Shown here: positions 44,694 through 53,044 of the stretch, piece after piece
Numbering within the stretch: position 1 is the first letter of the stretch
Layout: each line of letters opens with the position of its first letter
DNA from: Pseudoramibacter fermentans
Lineage (GTDB): Bacteria; Bacillota; Clostridia; Eubacteriales; Eubacteriaceae
Length of the DNA: 64,000 nucleotides
NCBI GenBank assembly: GCA_009493725.1
Contig: VOGB01000005.1
Span: 434,001 to 498,000 of the forward strand
Reading direction: 5' to 3'
Translations under genes and position numbers: made by a program
Notes under the pieces: generated by a model
Seen by the model: only the letters and a program-made list of their open reading frames with translations
Database searches by the model: none
Told to the model about the DNA's origin: nothing

Positions 44694-46571
44694 GGCTGGA
44701 ATGTGATCGTCGAGAATCAGCAGGTGAAGCTTTTCTTCCCCTTCTTCTTCGTGGACAGCGGAGATCAGCATCCCGCAGGATTCGATCCCCATCATCTTGC
44801 GCGGTGCGAGGTTGACGATGGCGACACAGGTGCGGCCCACCAGGTCTTCTGGTTCGTAGAATTTGTGAATGCCGGAGAGGATAGTGCGGTCTGTGCCGGA
44901 GCCGTCGTCCAGGGTGAACTGGAGCAGTTTCTTGCTCTTCGGCACCGCTTCGCAGGCCTTGACCTTGACCGCGCGGAAATCCGATTCGCAGAAGGTGTCG
45001 AAATCGACCTGATCTTCCATCAGCGGTTCGACCTTGACCTTTGAAAAGTCGATGACTTCGTCGGAACCTTCAACCTTGAAGCTCGGCTGTTTCTTCGGCT
45101 TTTCGCTGGCCAGCGGCTTCATCGTCGGGAAGAGGATGACGTCGCGGATGGTGCGCTGACCGGTAAAGAGCATGACCAGACGGTCGATGCCGATGCCGAG
45201 ACCGCCTGTCGGCGGCAGCCCGACTTCCAGCGCGTTGATGAAGTCCGCATCGTATGGATGGGCTTCTTCGTCCCCGCCGGCCTTCTTTTCCATCTGCGCG
45301 ATGAAACGTTCCTTCTGATCCGCCGGGTCATTGAGCTCTGAGAAGGCGTTGGCGCATTCCGCACCGGAGATATAGAGTTCAAAGCGCTGGGTGTAGCGCG
45401 GATCTTCCGGGTCCTTCTTGGCCAGCGGTGAGATTTCCACTGGGTGCATCGTGACGAAGGTCGGCTGGATCATCTTGTCTTCGCATTTCGCGTCGAAGAC
45501 TTCGGCCATGATTTCGCCGACACTGCCGTCCTTGCCTTCGATGTCGACGCCGAGGTCCGCTGCGGCTTTCTTCGCTTCTTCGACGTCGGTCATGTGGTCG
45601 AAGTCCACGCCGGTTTCTTCCTGAACCAGATCGACCATGCGGGCGCGTCTGAAGGGTTCGCCGAGGTGAATGGTGTGGCCGTCGAATTCGACGTCCTTGG
45701 TGCCGAGGATTTCATCGGCCAAGTAGTGGTACAAATCTTCGACCATGTCCATGACGCCGATATAATCGGTGTAGGCTTCGTAGGTTTCCAGTTCGGTGAA
45801 TTCCGGATTGTGGGTGGCGTCCATCCCTTCGTTTCTGAACACGCGGGAGAGTTCGTAGACCTTGTCAAATCCGCCGACGATCAAGCGCTTCAGCGGCAGT
45901 TCCAGGGCAATGCGCAGGTACATCGGAATGTCCAGCGTGTTGTGATGGGTGATGAACGGGCGGGCGTTGGCACCCCCTGCCAGGTTGTTCAGCACCGGGG
46001 TTTCCACTTCGAGGAAGCCGCGGTTGTCGAGGAATTCGCGGATCTTGGAGATGATGCGCGAACGGGTGACAAAGACGTCACGCACTTCCGGGTTGACGAT
46101 CAAATCGACGTAGCGCTGGCGGTAGCGGAGGTCCTGATCCTTCAGACCGTGGAATTTTTCCGGCAGCACCTGGAGGGATTTGGACAGCAGCGTGAATTCG
46201 TGGACGCGGATCGACACCTGGCCGCGCTTCGTCTTGAAGGCTTCGCCCTTGATGCCGACGATGTCCCCGATGTCGACCTTTTTAATTTCGTCGTAATCCG
46301 GCAGCAGGTCCTTTTTCAGGTATAGCTGAATTTTCCCGGTGCTGTCAAGCAGGTCGTAGAAGCCCACCTTCCCCTGACCGCGTTTGGCCATGATGCGCCC
46401 CGCGAGGGAAAGCACCTGGCCTTCGTACTGTTCAAAATTGTCGTTAATATCTTTGGCGTGACCGGTCACATCGTACTTCGTGATTTCGTAGGGGTTCTTG
46501 CCTTCCGCCTGAAGGGCGTGCAGCTTGTCCCAACGGACCTTGATCACATCACTCATCTTTTCTTCTGCCAT
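44676..46571 (-). CDS. lysS: Lysyl-tRNA synthetase with C-terminal tRNA-binding domain
   Basis: 631 aa. Residues 1 to about 500 are a class II LysRS: OB-fold (LSLAGRIMAKRGQGKVGFYD), motif 2 (YELSRVFRNEGMDATHNPEF) and motif 3 (GLGIGIDRLVMLFT). A linker follows, then about 105 residues of an EMAP/Trbp111-type tRNA-binding domain (FRAVKVKACEAVPKSKKLLQ, ILSGIHKFYEPEDLVGRTCV), more usual at the end of MetRS. The extension should raise tRNA affinity. It is downstream of greA, 30 bases apart. Confidence 0.96.
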   Translation of the reverse strand: MAEEKMSDVIKVRWDKLHALQAEGKNPYEITKYDVTGHAKDINDNFEQYEGQVLSLAGRIMAKRGQGKVGFYDLLDSTGKIQLYLKKDLLPDYDEIKKVDIGDIVGIKGEAFKTKRGQVSIRVHEFTLLSKSLQVLPEKFHGLKDQDLRYRQRYVDLIVNPEVRDVFVTRSRIISKIREFLDNRGFLEVETPVLNNLAGGANARPFITHHNTLDIPMYLRIALELPLKRLIVGGFDKVYELSRVFRNEGMDATHNPEFTELETYEAYTDYIGVMDMVEDLYHYLADEILGTKDVEFDGHTIHLGEPFRRARMVDLVQEETGVDFDHMTDVEEAKKAAADLGVDIEGKDGSVGEIMAEVFDAKCEDKMIQPTFVTMHPVEISPLAKKDPEDPRYTQRFELYISGAECANAFSELNDPADQKERFIAQMEKKAGGDEEAHPYDADFINALEVGLPPTGGLGIGIDRLVMLFTGQRTIRDVILFPTMKPLASEKPKKQPSFKVEGSDEVIDFSKVKVEPLMEDQVDFDTFCESDFRAVKVKACEAVPKSKKLLQFTLDDGSGTDRTILSGIHKFYEPEDLVGRTCVAIVNLAPRKMMGIESCGMLISAVHEEEGEEKLHLLILDDHIPAGAKLC

Positions 46572-46601
46572 TTTTGCTCCTGTTCTCTATTTCGTTCCGG
46601 C

Positions 46602-47072
46602 TTATCTGTGAATGTCGAGAATGGTGTACGTCACCGTTCCCCGCGGCACTTCGATGACCACAGTATCGCCGACCTTGTGGCCCATCAGGCCTTCGCCCAC
46701 CGGCGACGCGTTGGACAGCTTGCCGGCCTTAATATCCGCTTCAGCCGAGCCGACCAGCTGGTAGGTCATCTGGCGGCCGCCTGTTTCGACGGTCATGTAA
46801 CTGCCGATCCCGATTTCGTCAGTCTGGACGTCGTCGGCAACCTTGACGTTGCGGATCTGTTCTTCGAGTTCCTTGATGCGGCCTTCGACAAAGCTCTGTT
46901 CATTTTTCGCTTCGTCGTATTCCGAGTTTTCGGACAAGTCCCCGTAGCCGCGCGCGATCCGCAGCTTTTCAATGACTTCGTAACGGGTGACCGTCTTTAA
47001 ATGTTCCAGTTCATCCTTGAGTTTTTGCAGCCCTTCTTTTGTGACCACTAATTCCTGTTTTTTTTCGCTCAT
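46602..47072 (-). CDS. greA: Transcription elongation factor GreA
   Basis: 156 aa. N-terminal coiled coil (VVTKEGLQKLKDELEHLKTV, then the acidic tip ENSEYDEAKNEQ) and a C-terminal FKBP-like domain ending in YTILDI. It promotes transcript cleavage in stalled RNA polymerase. The frame opens at 47159, but the family start MSEKKQELVV at 47072 has AAAGGG upstream. The gene order greA-lysS is common in Firmicutes. Confidence 0.96.
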   Translation of the reverse strand: MSEKKQELVVTKEGLQKLKDELEHLKTVTRYEVIEKLRIARGYGDLSENSEYDEAKNEQSFVEGRIKELEEQIRNVKVADDVQTDEIGIGSYMTVETGGRQMTYQLVGSAEADIKAGKLSNASPVGEGLMGHKVGDTVVIEVPRGTVTYTILDIHR

Positions 47073-47207
47073 GGCAACCCTTTCTGCTTGTATTTCAATG
47101 CGATGTCCAAAACGAAAAAAACACCCGCGCTGACGCGTCTGTGCTTCCCGTTTCCCCATCCATTTTGACCATTTTCAATAACTTTACATATTATATTAAT
47201 GACCGGC

Positions 47208-48041
47208 TTAAAAGTCAATCATTTCAAGGTCAACCGCCGGATTTTCCGTCAGAAAATGGGCGATGCCGTCGTGGTCGTTGTCGTAGGCGGTGACCACGTC
47301 CGCCGCGGCCTTGGCCGGCGCCTCGCCGTTGCGCATCGCGGCGCCGATGCCGGCGTAGGCGAGCATCCCCGCGTCGTTCTGAGAATCTCCGAAAGCGATC
47401 ATCTCTGCCCTCGAAATGCCCAGCCGGTTCTCGATTGCTTTGAGGCCCGACGCCTTGGAGAAGCCCTTGAAGGTGACCTCGAGGTAATATTCCCCGACTC
47501 GGAAGAAGTCGAACACGTCGGCGAAGGGTGCCGTGATCTCGGGGGTGACCCGGTCGAGGACGTCGCCGTGGCCCATCACGAGGATCTTGCACAGCGGGAA
47601 ATCGACGAAATCCGCCAGCGGCACGTGCTTCTCGATGGGAATGCCGATCACGCTGCGCTGGTGCTCCACCTTGTAGCCGTCGGGGTCGTTGGAAAAATAG
47701 GTCCGGCCGTCGTCGACGAGGACCGATACTGGGAAACGCTCCGCGTTGCGGATAAAGGCGCGGGCTGTATCCGGGTCCATCTGTTTCTCGAAGATGACCT
47801 GCTGAGTGGTCTGGTCGACGATCTGTGCGCCGTTGTAGGCGATGACCAGCCCGTGATAATCCGCGAGTTTTAACATCCTGCTGTAAACCGCCGTGCCGAC
47901 CGCCGGGCGGGCCGAAGCGATGGCGACCCTGCCGCCGGCGCGCTGAAAGGCAATGAGCACCTCCAGCGTCCTCGGTGAAATCGTCTTGTCCGTCGTGAGC
48001 AGCGTCCCGTCCAAATCAAAGGCCAAAAGCTTGGGTTTCAT
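47208..48041 (-). CDS. Cof-type HAD-superfamily phosphatase
   Basis: 277 aa. HAD motif I FDLDGTLL, motif II ASARP, motif III Lys (FKGFSKASGLK) and motif IV FGDSQNDAGML. The C2 cap places it with the Cof/YidA sugar-phosphate phosphatases. GGAGG precedes the ATG at 48041; the frame is open further upstream. Substrate unknown. Confidence 0.93.
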   Translation of the reverse strand: MKPKLLAFDLDGTLLTTDKTISPRTLEVLIAFQRAGGRVAIASARPAVGTAVYSRMLKLADYHGLVIAYNGAQIVDQTTQQVIFEKQMDPDTARAFIRNAERFPVSVLVDDGRTYFSNDPDGYKVEHQRSVIGIPIEKHVPLADFVDFPLCKILVMGHGDVLDRVTPEITAPFADVFDFFRVGEYYLEVTFKGFSKASGLKAIENRLGISRAEMIAFGDSQNDAGMLAYAGIGAAMRNGEAPAKAAADVVTAYDNDHDGIAHFLTENPAVDLEMIDF

Positions 48042-48204
48042 CCTGCACCTCCGTCGTTTTTTCTCTATCTTATCACAGGATGCCCGATCATTGGCGTCTC
48101 TCGCTAAAATTCGGCCCACCAAAAAAACTGCCTCAGAGAGACAGTTTTTCTGGGTTGTTTTATAAGAAGGTTTCTCTTATAAACAAATGGTATTTGGTAT
48201 TTTA

Positions 48205-49956
48205 TTATTCAACGTCCATGAGCGCCTTCGGTCCTTCTTCACCAGTACGGACCTTGACGACACGGTGTACGTCGTAAACAAAGATCTTGCCGTCGCCGAT
48301 ATGGCCGGTGAACAACGCTTTCTTCGCTGTTTCGATCACATCGTCAACCGGGATGCCCGAGACGACGACTTCCACCTTAACCTTCGGCAGCAGGGTCGAA
48401 TCGACCGTCGCGCCACGGTAACGTTCGGCTGAACCCTTCTGGATGCCGCAGCCCATGACCTGGATAATCGTCATGCCGCTGACCCCGAGTTCATTCAGCG
48501 CGCGTTTCAAGGCGTCAAACTTGGACAATCTGCAAATAATGACCACTTTGTGAGCTTCCACCGGTCCGCCGGAGACGAGTTCTGGTTCTTTTGATACTTT
48601 AACCGCCGCGTCGACCTGAGCCGGTGATGCCTTTTCGTAATCATCTTCTCCGAGATCAGTATTTTCATTGGCTTCGAGGCTCATGTCCGTCACGTCTGAA
48701 ATCGCAAAACCGGAATAAGCTGAAGTGAGGCCGTGTTCGTGAATGTCAAGACCTTCGATTTCAATTTGCGGTGAAACGCGCAGGCCGATGGTCTTGTCGA
48801 TGAGCTTAAAGACAATAAACATGATGACCAAAACGTAAGCCGCAACGGCCACCACGCCGAGTGCCTGGATACCGAGCTGATGCGCGCCGCCACCGTAGAA
48901 GAGGCCTTTGCCGACGCCGTCTGCGCCTGTTGAGAACAAACCAACGGCGATGGTGCCCCAAATCCCGTTAACCATATGGACAGAAACCGCACCGACCGGA
49001 TCGTCAATTTTTGCAACGTTATCGAAGAATTCAACCGAAAGGACAACCAGAAAACCAGCCACGAGACCGATGAAAAAAGCACCAAGGGGTGAGACGCAGT
49101 CGCAAGGTGCCGTGATCGCAACCAAACCAGCGAGAGCTGCGTTGAAAGTCATGGATACATCAGGTTTACCGTAACGCAGCCATGTAAAGATCATCGCGAC
49201 GACAGTAGCCACTGCTGCGGCCAGGTTCGTATTCATGAAAGCGAGGGATGCAGACACAGCGTTTGCGCCGGTATCCATCGCAACCGTTGACCCGCCGTTA
49301 AAGCCAAACCAGCAGAACCAGAGGATGAAGACGCCCAACGCGCAGGCCGTCATGCTGTGGCCTGGTATGGCGCGGGCCTTGCCATTTTTGTCGTATTTCC
49401 CAATACGGGGCCCGAGCAGTGCAGCACCAAGGCAGGCGATGACCCCGCCGACCATGTGGACACAGGTAGAACCGGCGAAATCATGGAAGCCCAGACCGCC
49501 GAGCCAGCCGCCGCCCCAAATCCAGTGACCTGAAATCGGGTAAACCAATAGTGAAATCGCTGCAGAATAAACGCAGTAAGCTTTAAAATTTGTCCGTTCT
49601 GCCATAGACCCGGAAACGATGGTCGCAGCCGTCGCACAGAAGACCGTCTGGAAAATAACATAGCACCAGAGGGGCATGTTCTGCGGCACGACGCTGTTGG
49701 CTGCCGTGTATTTTCCGAGGATCATTGGATCGAAATGACCGATCAATGCGCCTGTCCCGCCAAACATCAAGCCGAAGCCGACGAGCCAAAAGCACGGTGT
49801 CCCGATGCAAAAATCCATCATGTTTTTCATCAAGATGTTCCCGGTGTTTTTTGCACGGGTCAAACCGGCTTCGCAGAGCGCAAATCCCGCCTGCATAAAG
49901 AAGACCAACGCCGCACAAATCAGCACCCAAGAGACAGTGGTTACACTAAATTTCAT
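48205..49956 (-). CDS. Ammonium transporter fused to PII regulator
   Basis: 583 aa. Residues 1 to about 405 are an Amt channel: FFMQAGFALCEAGLTRAKNT, the GGxxxGLGFHDFAGSTCVHM signature with the pore His, and FNGGSTVAMD. After a linker of about 60 residues, the last 115 form a PII (GlnK) domain with GCGIQKG, a T-loop (ERYRG) and TGHIGDGKIFVY. Tyr51 of PII is replaced by Val; Gln39 is kept. PII normally plugs Amt when nitrogen is ample, so this is channel and plug in one chain. ATG at 49956 has AAGGAG. Confidence 0.95.
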   Translation of the reverse strand: MKFSVTTVSWVLICAALVFFMQAGFALCEAGLTRAKNTGNILMKNMMDFCIGTPCFWLVGFGLMFGGTGALIGHFDPMILGKYTAANSVVPQNMPLWCYVIFQTVFCATAATIVSGSMAERTNFKAYCVYSAAISLLVYPISGHWIWGGGWLGGLGFHDFAGSTCVHMVGGVIACLGAALLGPRIGKYDKNGKARAIPGHSMTACALGVFILWFCWFGFNGGSTVAMDTGANAVSASLAFMNTNLAAAVATVVAMIFTWLRYGKPDVSMTFNAALAGLVAITAPCDCVSPLGAFFIGLVAGFLVVLSVEFFDNVAKIDDPVGAVSVHMVNGIWGTIAVGLFSTGADGVGKGLFYGGGAHQLGIQALGVVAVAAYVLVIMFIVFKLIDKTIGLRVSPQIEIEGLDIHEHGLTSAYSGFAISDVTDMSLEANENTDLGEDDYEKASPAQVDAAVKVSKEPELVSGGPVEAHKVVIICRLSKFDALKRALNELGVSGMTIIQVMGCGIQKGSAERYRGATVDSTLLPKVKVEVVVSGIPVDDVIETAKKALFTGHIGDGKIFVYDVHRVVKVRTGEEGPKALMDVE

Positions 49957-50023
49957 GATGCACTCCTTCACAAATCACAACATTAACAGATATGAATAAA
50001 AGAATAATGAGTCCTGATCAAAG

Positions 50024-50075
50024 AAAAAAAGCGCCTTCCCCCCACGGGATCCCATAGCGGGGGGAAAAGCGCCTT
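50024..50075 (-). terminator. Leader terminator upstream of amt-PII
   Basis: GC-rich stem GGCGCTTTTCCCCCC/GGGGGGAAGGCGC followed by T7 on the minus strand, inside the leader between promoter and start codon, so it can attenuate the gene. Confidence 0.8.
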
Positions 50076-50164
50076 TGCTTCAATCGCGATGCAACAAGAA
50101 CAAAATAAAAAGCACTTTGAGAGAGAATTCTCAAAGCGCCGTTGCTTCGTTCTTATTGATTTGT
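50076..50164 (-). ncRNA. Structured leader of amt-PII mRNA
   Basis: About 90 bases between the promoter and the leader terminator. A hairpin with an 11-bp stem (GCGCTTTGAGA/TCTCAAAGTGC, one wobble) and a six-base loop ATTCTC lies at 50112-50139. The sequence GAAGCAA(C/A)GGCGCTTT occurs twice, once entering this hairpin and once entering the terminator stem. No known riboswitch or T-box consensus was recognised. Confidence 0.5.
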
Positions 50165-50171
50165 TATTTAC

Positions 50172-50200
50172 ATTCTAAGAGCATTTTCAGAAAATGTCAA
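50172..50200 (-). promoter_or_regulatory. Promoter of amt-PII
   Basis: TTGACA (50195-50200) and TAGAAT (50172-50177) on the minus strand, 17 bases apart. The start point would be near 50164, giving a leader of about 200 bases. Confidence 0.85.
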
Positions 50201-50309
50201 GGAATTTTTTATATTTTTTAAGCTGTTATCTTTTATTTTATCAAGCCATCGGGTATGATGAGCTTATCTGATTTTTACCTGATCTCTACACCATCATACA
50301 GGAGGCCTT

Positions 50310-51152
50310 ATGACCCAATCCCATCAACCTGAGCAAACCTTCAAAATCGGCGACTTATCCCGGCTCTTTCACATCGGCGCGGACTCCATCCGCTACTACG
50401 AGCGGCTGGGGCTGCTGCACCCGGTCCGCGACCCGAAGAGCAACTACCGCCTCTACACCCTCGACGACATCCGGGCGATGAACACGATCCGCGAGCTGCT
50501 CGCCCTGGGCTTTCACACCGACGACATCCGCCGCTTCGAGGCCAACCGCAACCTCGACGCCGTGACCGACCTGCTCGAGCAGGAGATGCAGCTGGTCGAC
50601 GAGAAAATCGCCGACCTGACCAAGACCCGCGCCGACCTGAGCGCCCGCCTCGCCGCCATCCGCGACGATTTGTTCCGAGACTGCTCTGGCCGCATCGTCC
50701 GCCTGACCCTGCCCGAGCGCCCGTGTCTGATGATCGTGGAGGCGCCGATGCCCGACGAGATGATCAGCTACGAGCTCGCCCGGGCCAGCGATGACTTCCC
50801 CGAAAAAATCGCAACCATCGGCTGCTGCGACTGCTACATCCTCGACCCCACAGCCCTCAACGCGGCCGGCACCGATTATCGGACCAAGGGCGTGTTCTTC
50901 TACTCGTCCCACCTCAATCTGCCCTGCAACCACGTCCTCCCCGCTGGGGACTACCTGAGCGTCTGCTATCGCGGCGACTTCAGCCAGAGCCTCGATCTCG
51001 TTCCGAAAATGTACAAAGAAGCCGAACGCCTGGGCCTTGCCCCCGCCGGCGACCCAATGGAATTCTGCCACATCGACCGCTTCGAAACGGCCGATCGGGC
51101 CGAATACCTCACCGAGATTCAGCTGCCTGTCGCCGATGCGGCAAAAAAATAA
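50310..51152 (+). CDS. MerR-family transcriptional regulator
   Basis: 280 aa. N-terminal MerR HTH (FKIGDLSRLFHIGADSIRYY, then ERLGLLHPVRDPKSNYRLY), a coiled-coil dimer helix, and a C-terminal GyrI-like effector domain of about 150 residues, as in BmrR-type multidrug sensors. AGGAGG precedes the ATG. It is divergent from amt-PII, but its target may be elsewhere. A bidirectional terminator follows. Confidence 0.9.
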   Translation: MTQSHQPEQTFKIGDLSRLFHIGADSIRYYERLGLLHPVRDPKSNYRLYTLDDIRAMNTIRELLALGFHTDDIRRFEANRNLDAVTDLLEQEMQLVDEKIADLTKTRADLSARLAAIRDDLFRDCSGRIVRLTLPERPCLMIVEAPMPDEMISYELARASDDFPEKIATIGCCDCYILDPTALNAAGTDYRTKGVFFYSSHLNLPCNHVLPAGDYLSVCYRGDFSQSLDLVPKMYKEAERLGLAPAGDPMEFCHIDRFETADRAEYLTEIQLPVADAAKK

Positions 51153-51180
51153 AAGCGGTCATGCCGCTTTTATTTTTTTG
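51150..51180. terminator. Bidirectional terminator between MerR and permease genes
   Basis: TAAAAGCGG/CCGCTTTTA stem with loop TCATG and flanking A and T runs. Confidence 0.85.
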
Positions 51181-51191
51181 CTGTTTTCACT

Positions 51192-52601
51192 TTACTTCCA
51201 AACCCCGCGGGCCCTTCTGATCTTCCCGTACATTTTATTTTCCATCGCCATGACCTCGTTGAGGGGCACATGCTTGAACACCGGACGGCGCATCTTATAC
51301 TTGATCCAGAACACCGCGTAAACAGCGAGGGCCAGCAGGGTCACGCCTGTGACGAGCCAGATCATGTTGCGTTCCGCCGGATCAGTGGAGATGTTCAAAA
51401 TCATAAAGACGGTTCCCGCGATACCGATGAGGGGCAGGATCGGCCCGCCCGGCACCTTGAAGGTGCGCGGTGCTTTCGGCAGGCGGCGTCTCAGCACCAG
51501 TACGTCCACGTGAGCGAGAATGTAGCTGACCATCCAGAACACCGAGCCGACGAGAATGAAGAAAGAAATCCCGTCGGAAGAACTGTCGCTCATCCATGCG
51601 AAAAAGCCGATAGCAGCCGAAATGATCACGACGCCGAACCAGGGCACGTCGTGTTTATTCGTCTTCGCGAAAATCTGCGGCAGCATGTTCATGCCGGCCA
51701 TGCCCTGGCAAATGCGCGACAGGCCGTTGGCCGTCGAGTTCTGGGTCGAGACAACGGCGAGGGCACCGACGAGGGTCATCCAGACCTTCCCGACGTTGCC
51801 GAGGAGTCGTTCGCCGTAGAGCAGATGGGGTGCCGGCGAGTTGAGCAGCTCCTTCCACGGAATGTAATTGTGAAAGCCGAGCACCATGATCGACTGAACG
51901 ACGCAGATGATGCCAAGGCCGAGCATCATGCCGAGGGGCACGTTGCGCTTCGCGTTTTTCACGTCCTTCGAGATTGGCAGCGCGTATTCAGCGCCGATGA
52001 ACAGCCAAAAGGCCACGGCAGTCATCGACACGATGTCGCCGAAATTGGTGTCGATCACGTAGGGCTGAGACACCTTCGCCCCGGTGCCCATGCCGATCAT
52101 GCCGATGATCCCGAGAATCGCCATCGACCCAATCAATAGATACGAGACCAGATCCTGAATCTTCGCGAACATGTCGACGCCGTAGAGATTGACAATCATG
52201 ATCAGCACGGTCATGATTAACGACCACGCGATTGAGGGAATCGGAATAAAGCTGAAGGTTTCCGCCATCGCGTAGGCGAAAATCGACGCTTCGACCCCGC
52301 AGGAAAGCACGTTGCAGATGAGGTACCCGCCAACCATCGAGATCAGCGTCGGGAAAGGCCCGAGCCCAGCCATCGTGTACTGGGCCAGGCCACCTGTCGT
52401 GTTCGGCATCAGCGCGTTAAGCTCCGACAGAGAGGCGATCGTCGTCAGGTTCAACGCCAGCGCGATGACCATCGCGACGATAAAGGTCACGCCGATGGTG
52501 CCGGCACCCTGTCCGAGGGAGACGAGACAGCTCGTCGCGATGACCAGGCCGACGGAAACCGAAACGACCGAGCCTAAGCCGAGTTTTTTCGTTTCATTCA
52601 T
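51192..52601 (-). CDS. APC-family amino-acid permease
   Basis: 469 aa with about 12 membrane segments. SVSVGLVIATSCLVSLGQGAG is the unwound first helix of the APC fold and ELNALMPNTTGGLAQYTMAGLG follows. It is the third gene of an operon with an ornithine-cyclodeaminase-like enzyme and a PII protein (gaps 47 and 45 bases). Substrate is probably an amino acid used by the first enzyme. Confidence 0.92.
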   Translation of the reverse strand: MNETKKLGLGSVVSVSVGLVIATSCLVSLGQGAGTIGVTFIVAMVIALALNLTTIASLSELNALMPNTTGGLAQYTMAGLGPFPTLISMVGGYLICNVLSCGVEASIFAYAMAETFSFIPIPSIAWSLIMTVLIMIVNLYGVDMFAKIQDLVSYLLIGSMAILGIIGMIGMGTGAKVSQPYVIDTNFGDIVSMTAVAFWLFIGAEYALPISKDVKNAKRNVPLGMMLGLGIICVVQSIMVLGFHNYIPWKELLNSPAPHLLYGERLLGNVGKVWMTLVGALAVVSTQNSTANGLSRICQGMAGMNMLPQIFAKTNKHDVPWFGVVIISAAIGFFAWMSDSSSDGISFFILVGSVFWMVSYILAHVDVLVLRRRLPKAPRTFKVPGGPILPLIGIAGTVFMILNISTDPAERNMIWLVTGVTLLALAVYAVFWIKYKMRRPVFKHVPLNEVMAMENKMYGKIRRARGVWK

Positions 52602-52646
52602 AATCGTTCCTTATGTTTTTCAGAAAGTTCCGTAAAACCAGCTGGT

Positions 52647-52997
52647 TTAAAGGGCGTCGATCCCTTCGTCGCCGGTCCGAATCCGAATCACATTGTCGAG
52701 ACTGTAGACGAAAATCTTGCCGTCGCCGATGTGCCCGGTGTACAGTGTCTTCTTGATGTCTTCGACGGTGTCCGCCACTTTTTCGGTTTCCACCACGACC
52801 GACACCTGAATCTTCGGCAGCAGTTCCATTTCGTAATTTTCTTCGACCTCGTATTCCTTGGTGCCCTTTTCGACGCCGCACCCCAAAACCTGGGTGAAGG
52901 TCATGCCGCCGACCTTCAGGTGGCTCAGCAGGCGCTTCAGCGCCGCAAATTTCGACATGTCGCAAATGACATCAATCTTTGACAATCCTGTGCTCAT
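52647..52997 (-). CDS. PII-family nitrogen regulator
   Basis: 116 aa. PII fold with LKVGGMTFTQVLGCG, a T-loop, and TGHIGDGKIFVYSL with RIRTGDEG. The T-loop keeps Tyr at the position of Tyr51, but Gln39 is Glu (GCGVEKG). The N-terminal extension in the frame is excluded because GAGGAAA precedes the ATG at 52997. It is placed between an enzyme gene and a permease gene and may gate the permease. Confidence 0.94.
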   Translation of the reverse strand: MSTGLSKIDVICDMSKFAALKRLLSHLKVGGMTFTQVLGCGVEKGTKEYEVEENYEMELLPKIQVSVVVETEKVADTVEDIKKTLYTGHIGDGKIFVYSLDNVIRIRTGDEGIDAL

Positions 52998-53044
52998 TTT
53001 TATTTCCTCGTTTCTTTTATATTTTGTATTTTTTGACAACTGCC

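Noticed and set aside
45444..46325. 293-codon open frame antisense to lysS
   Set aside because: LysRS motifs are clear on the other strand.
50024..50164. Glutamine riboswitch, T-box or classical ANTAR target before amt-PII
   Set aside because: No consensus matched; the hexaloop lacks G at position four. Kept only as an unclassified structured leader.
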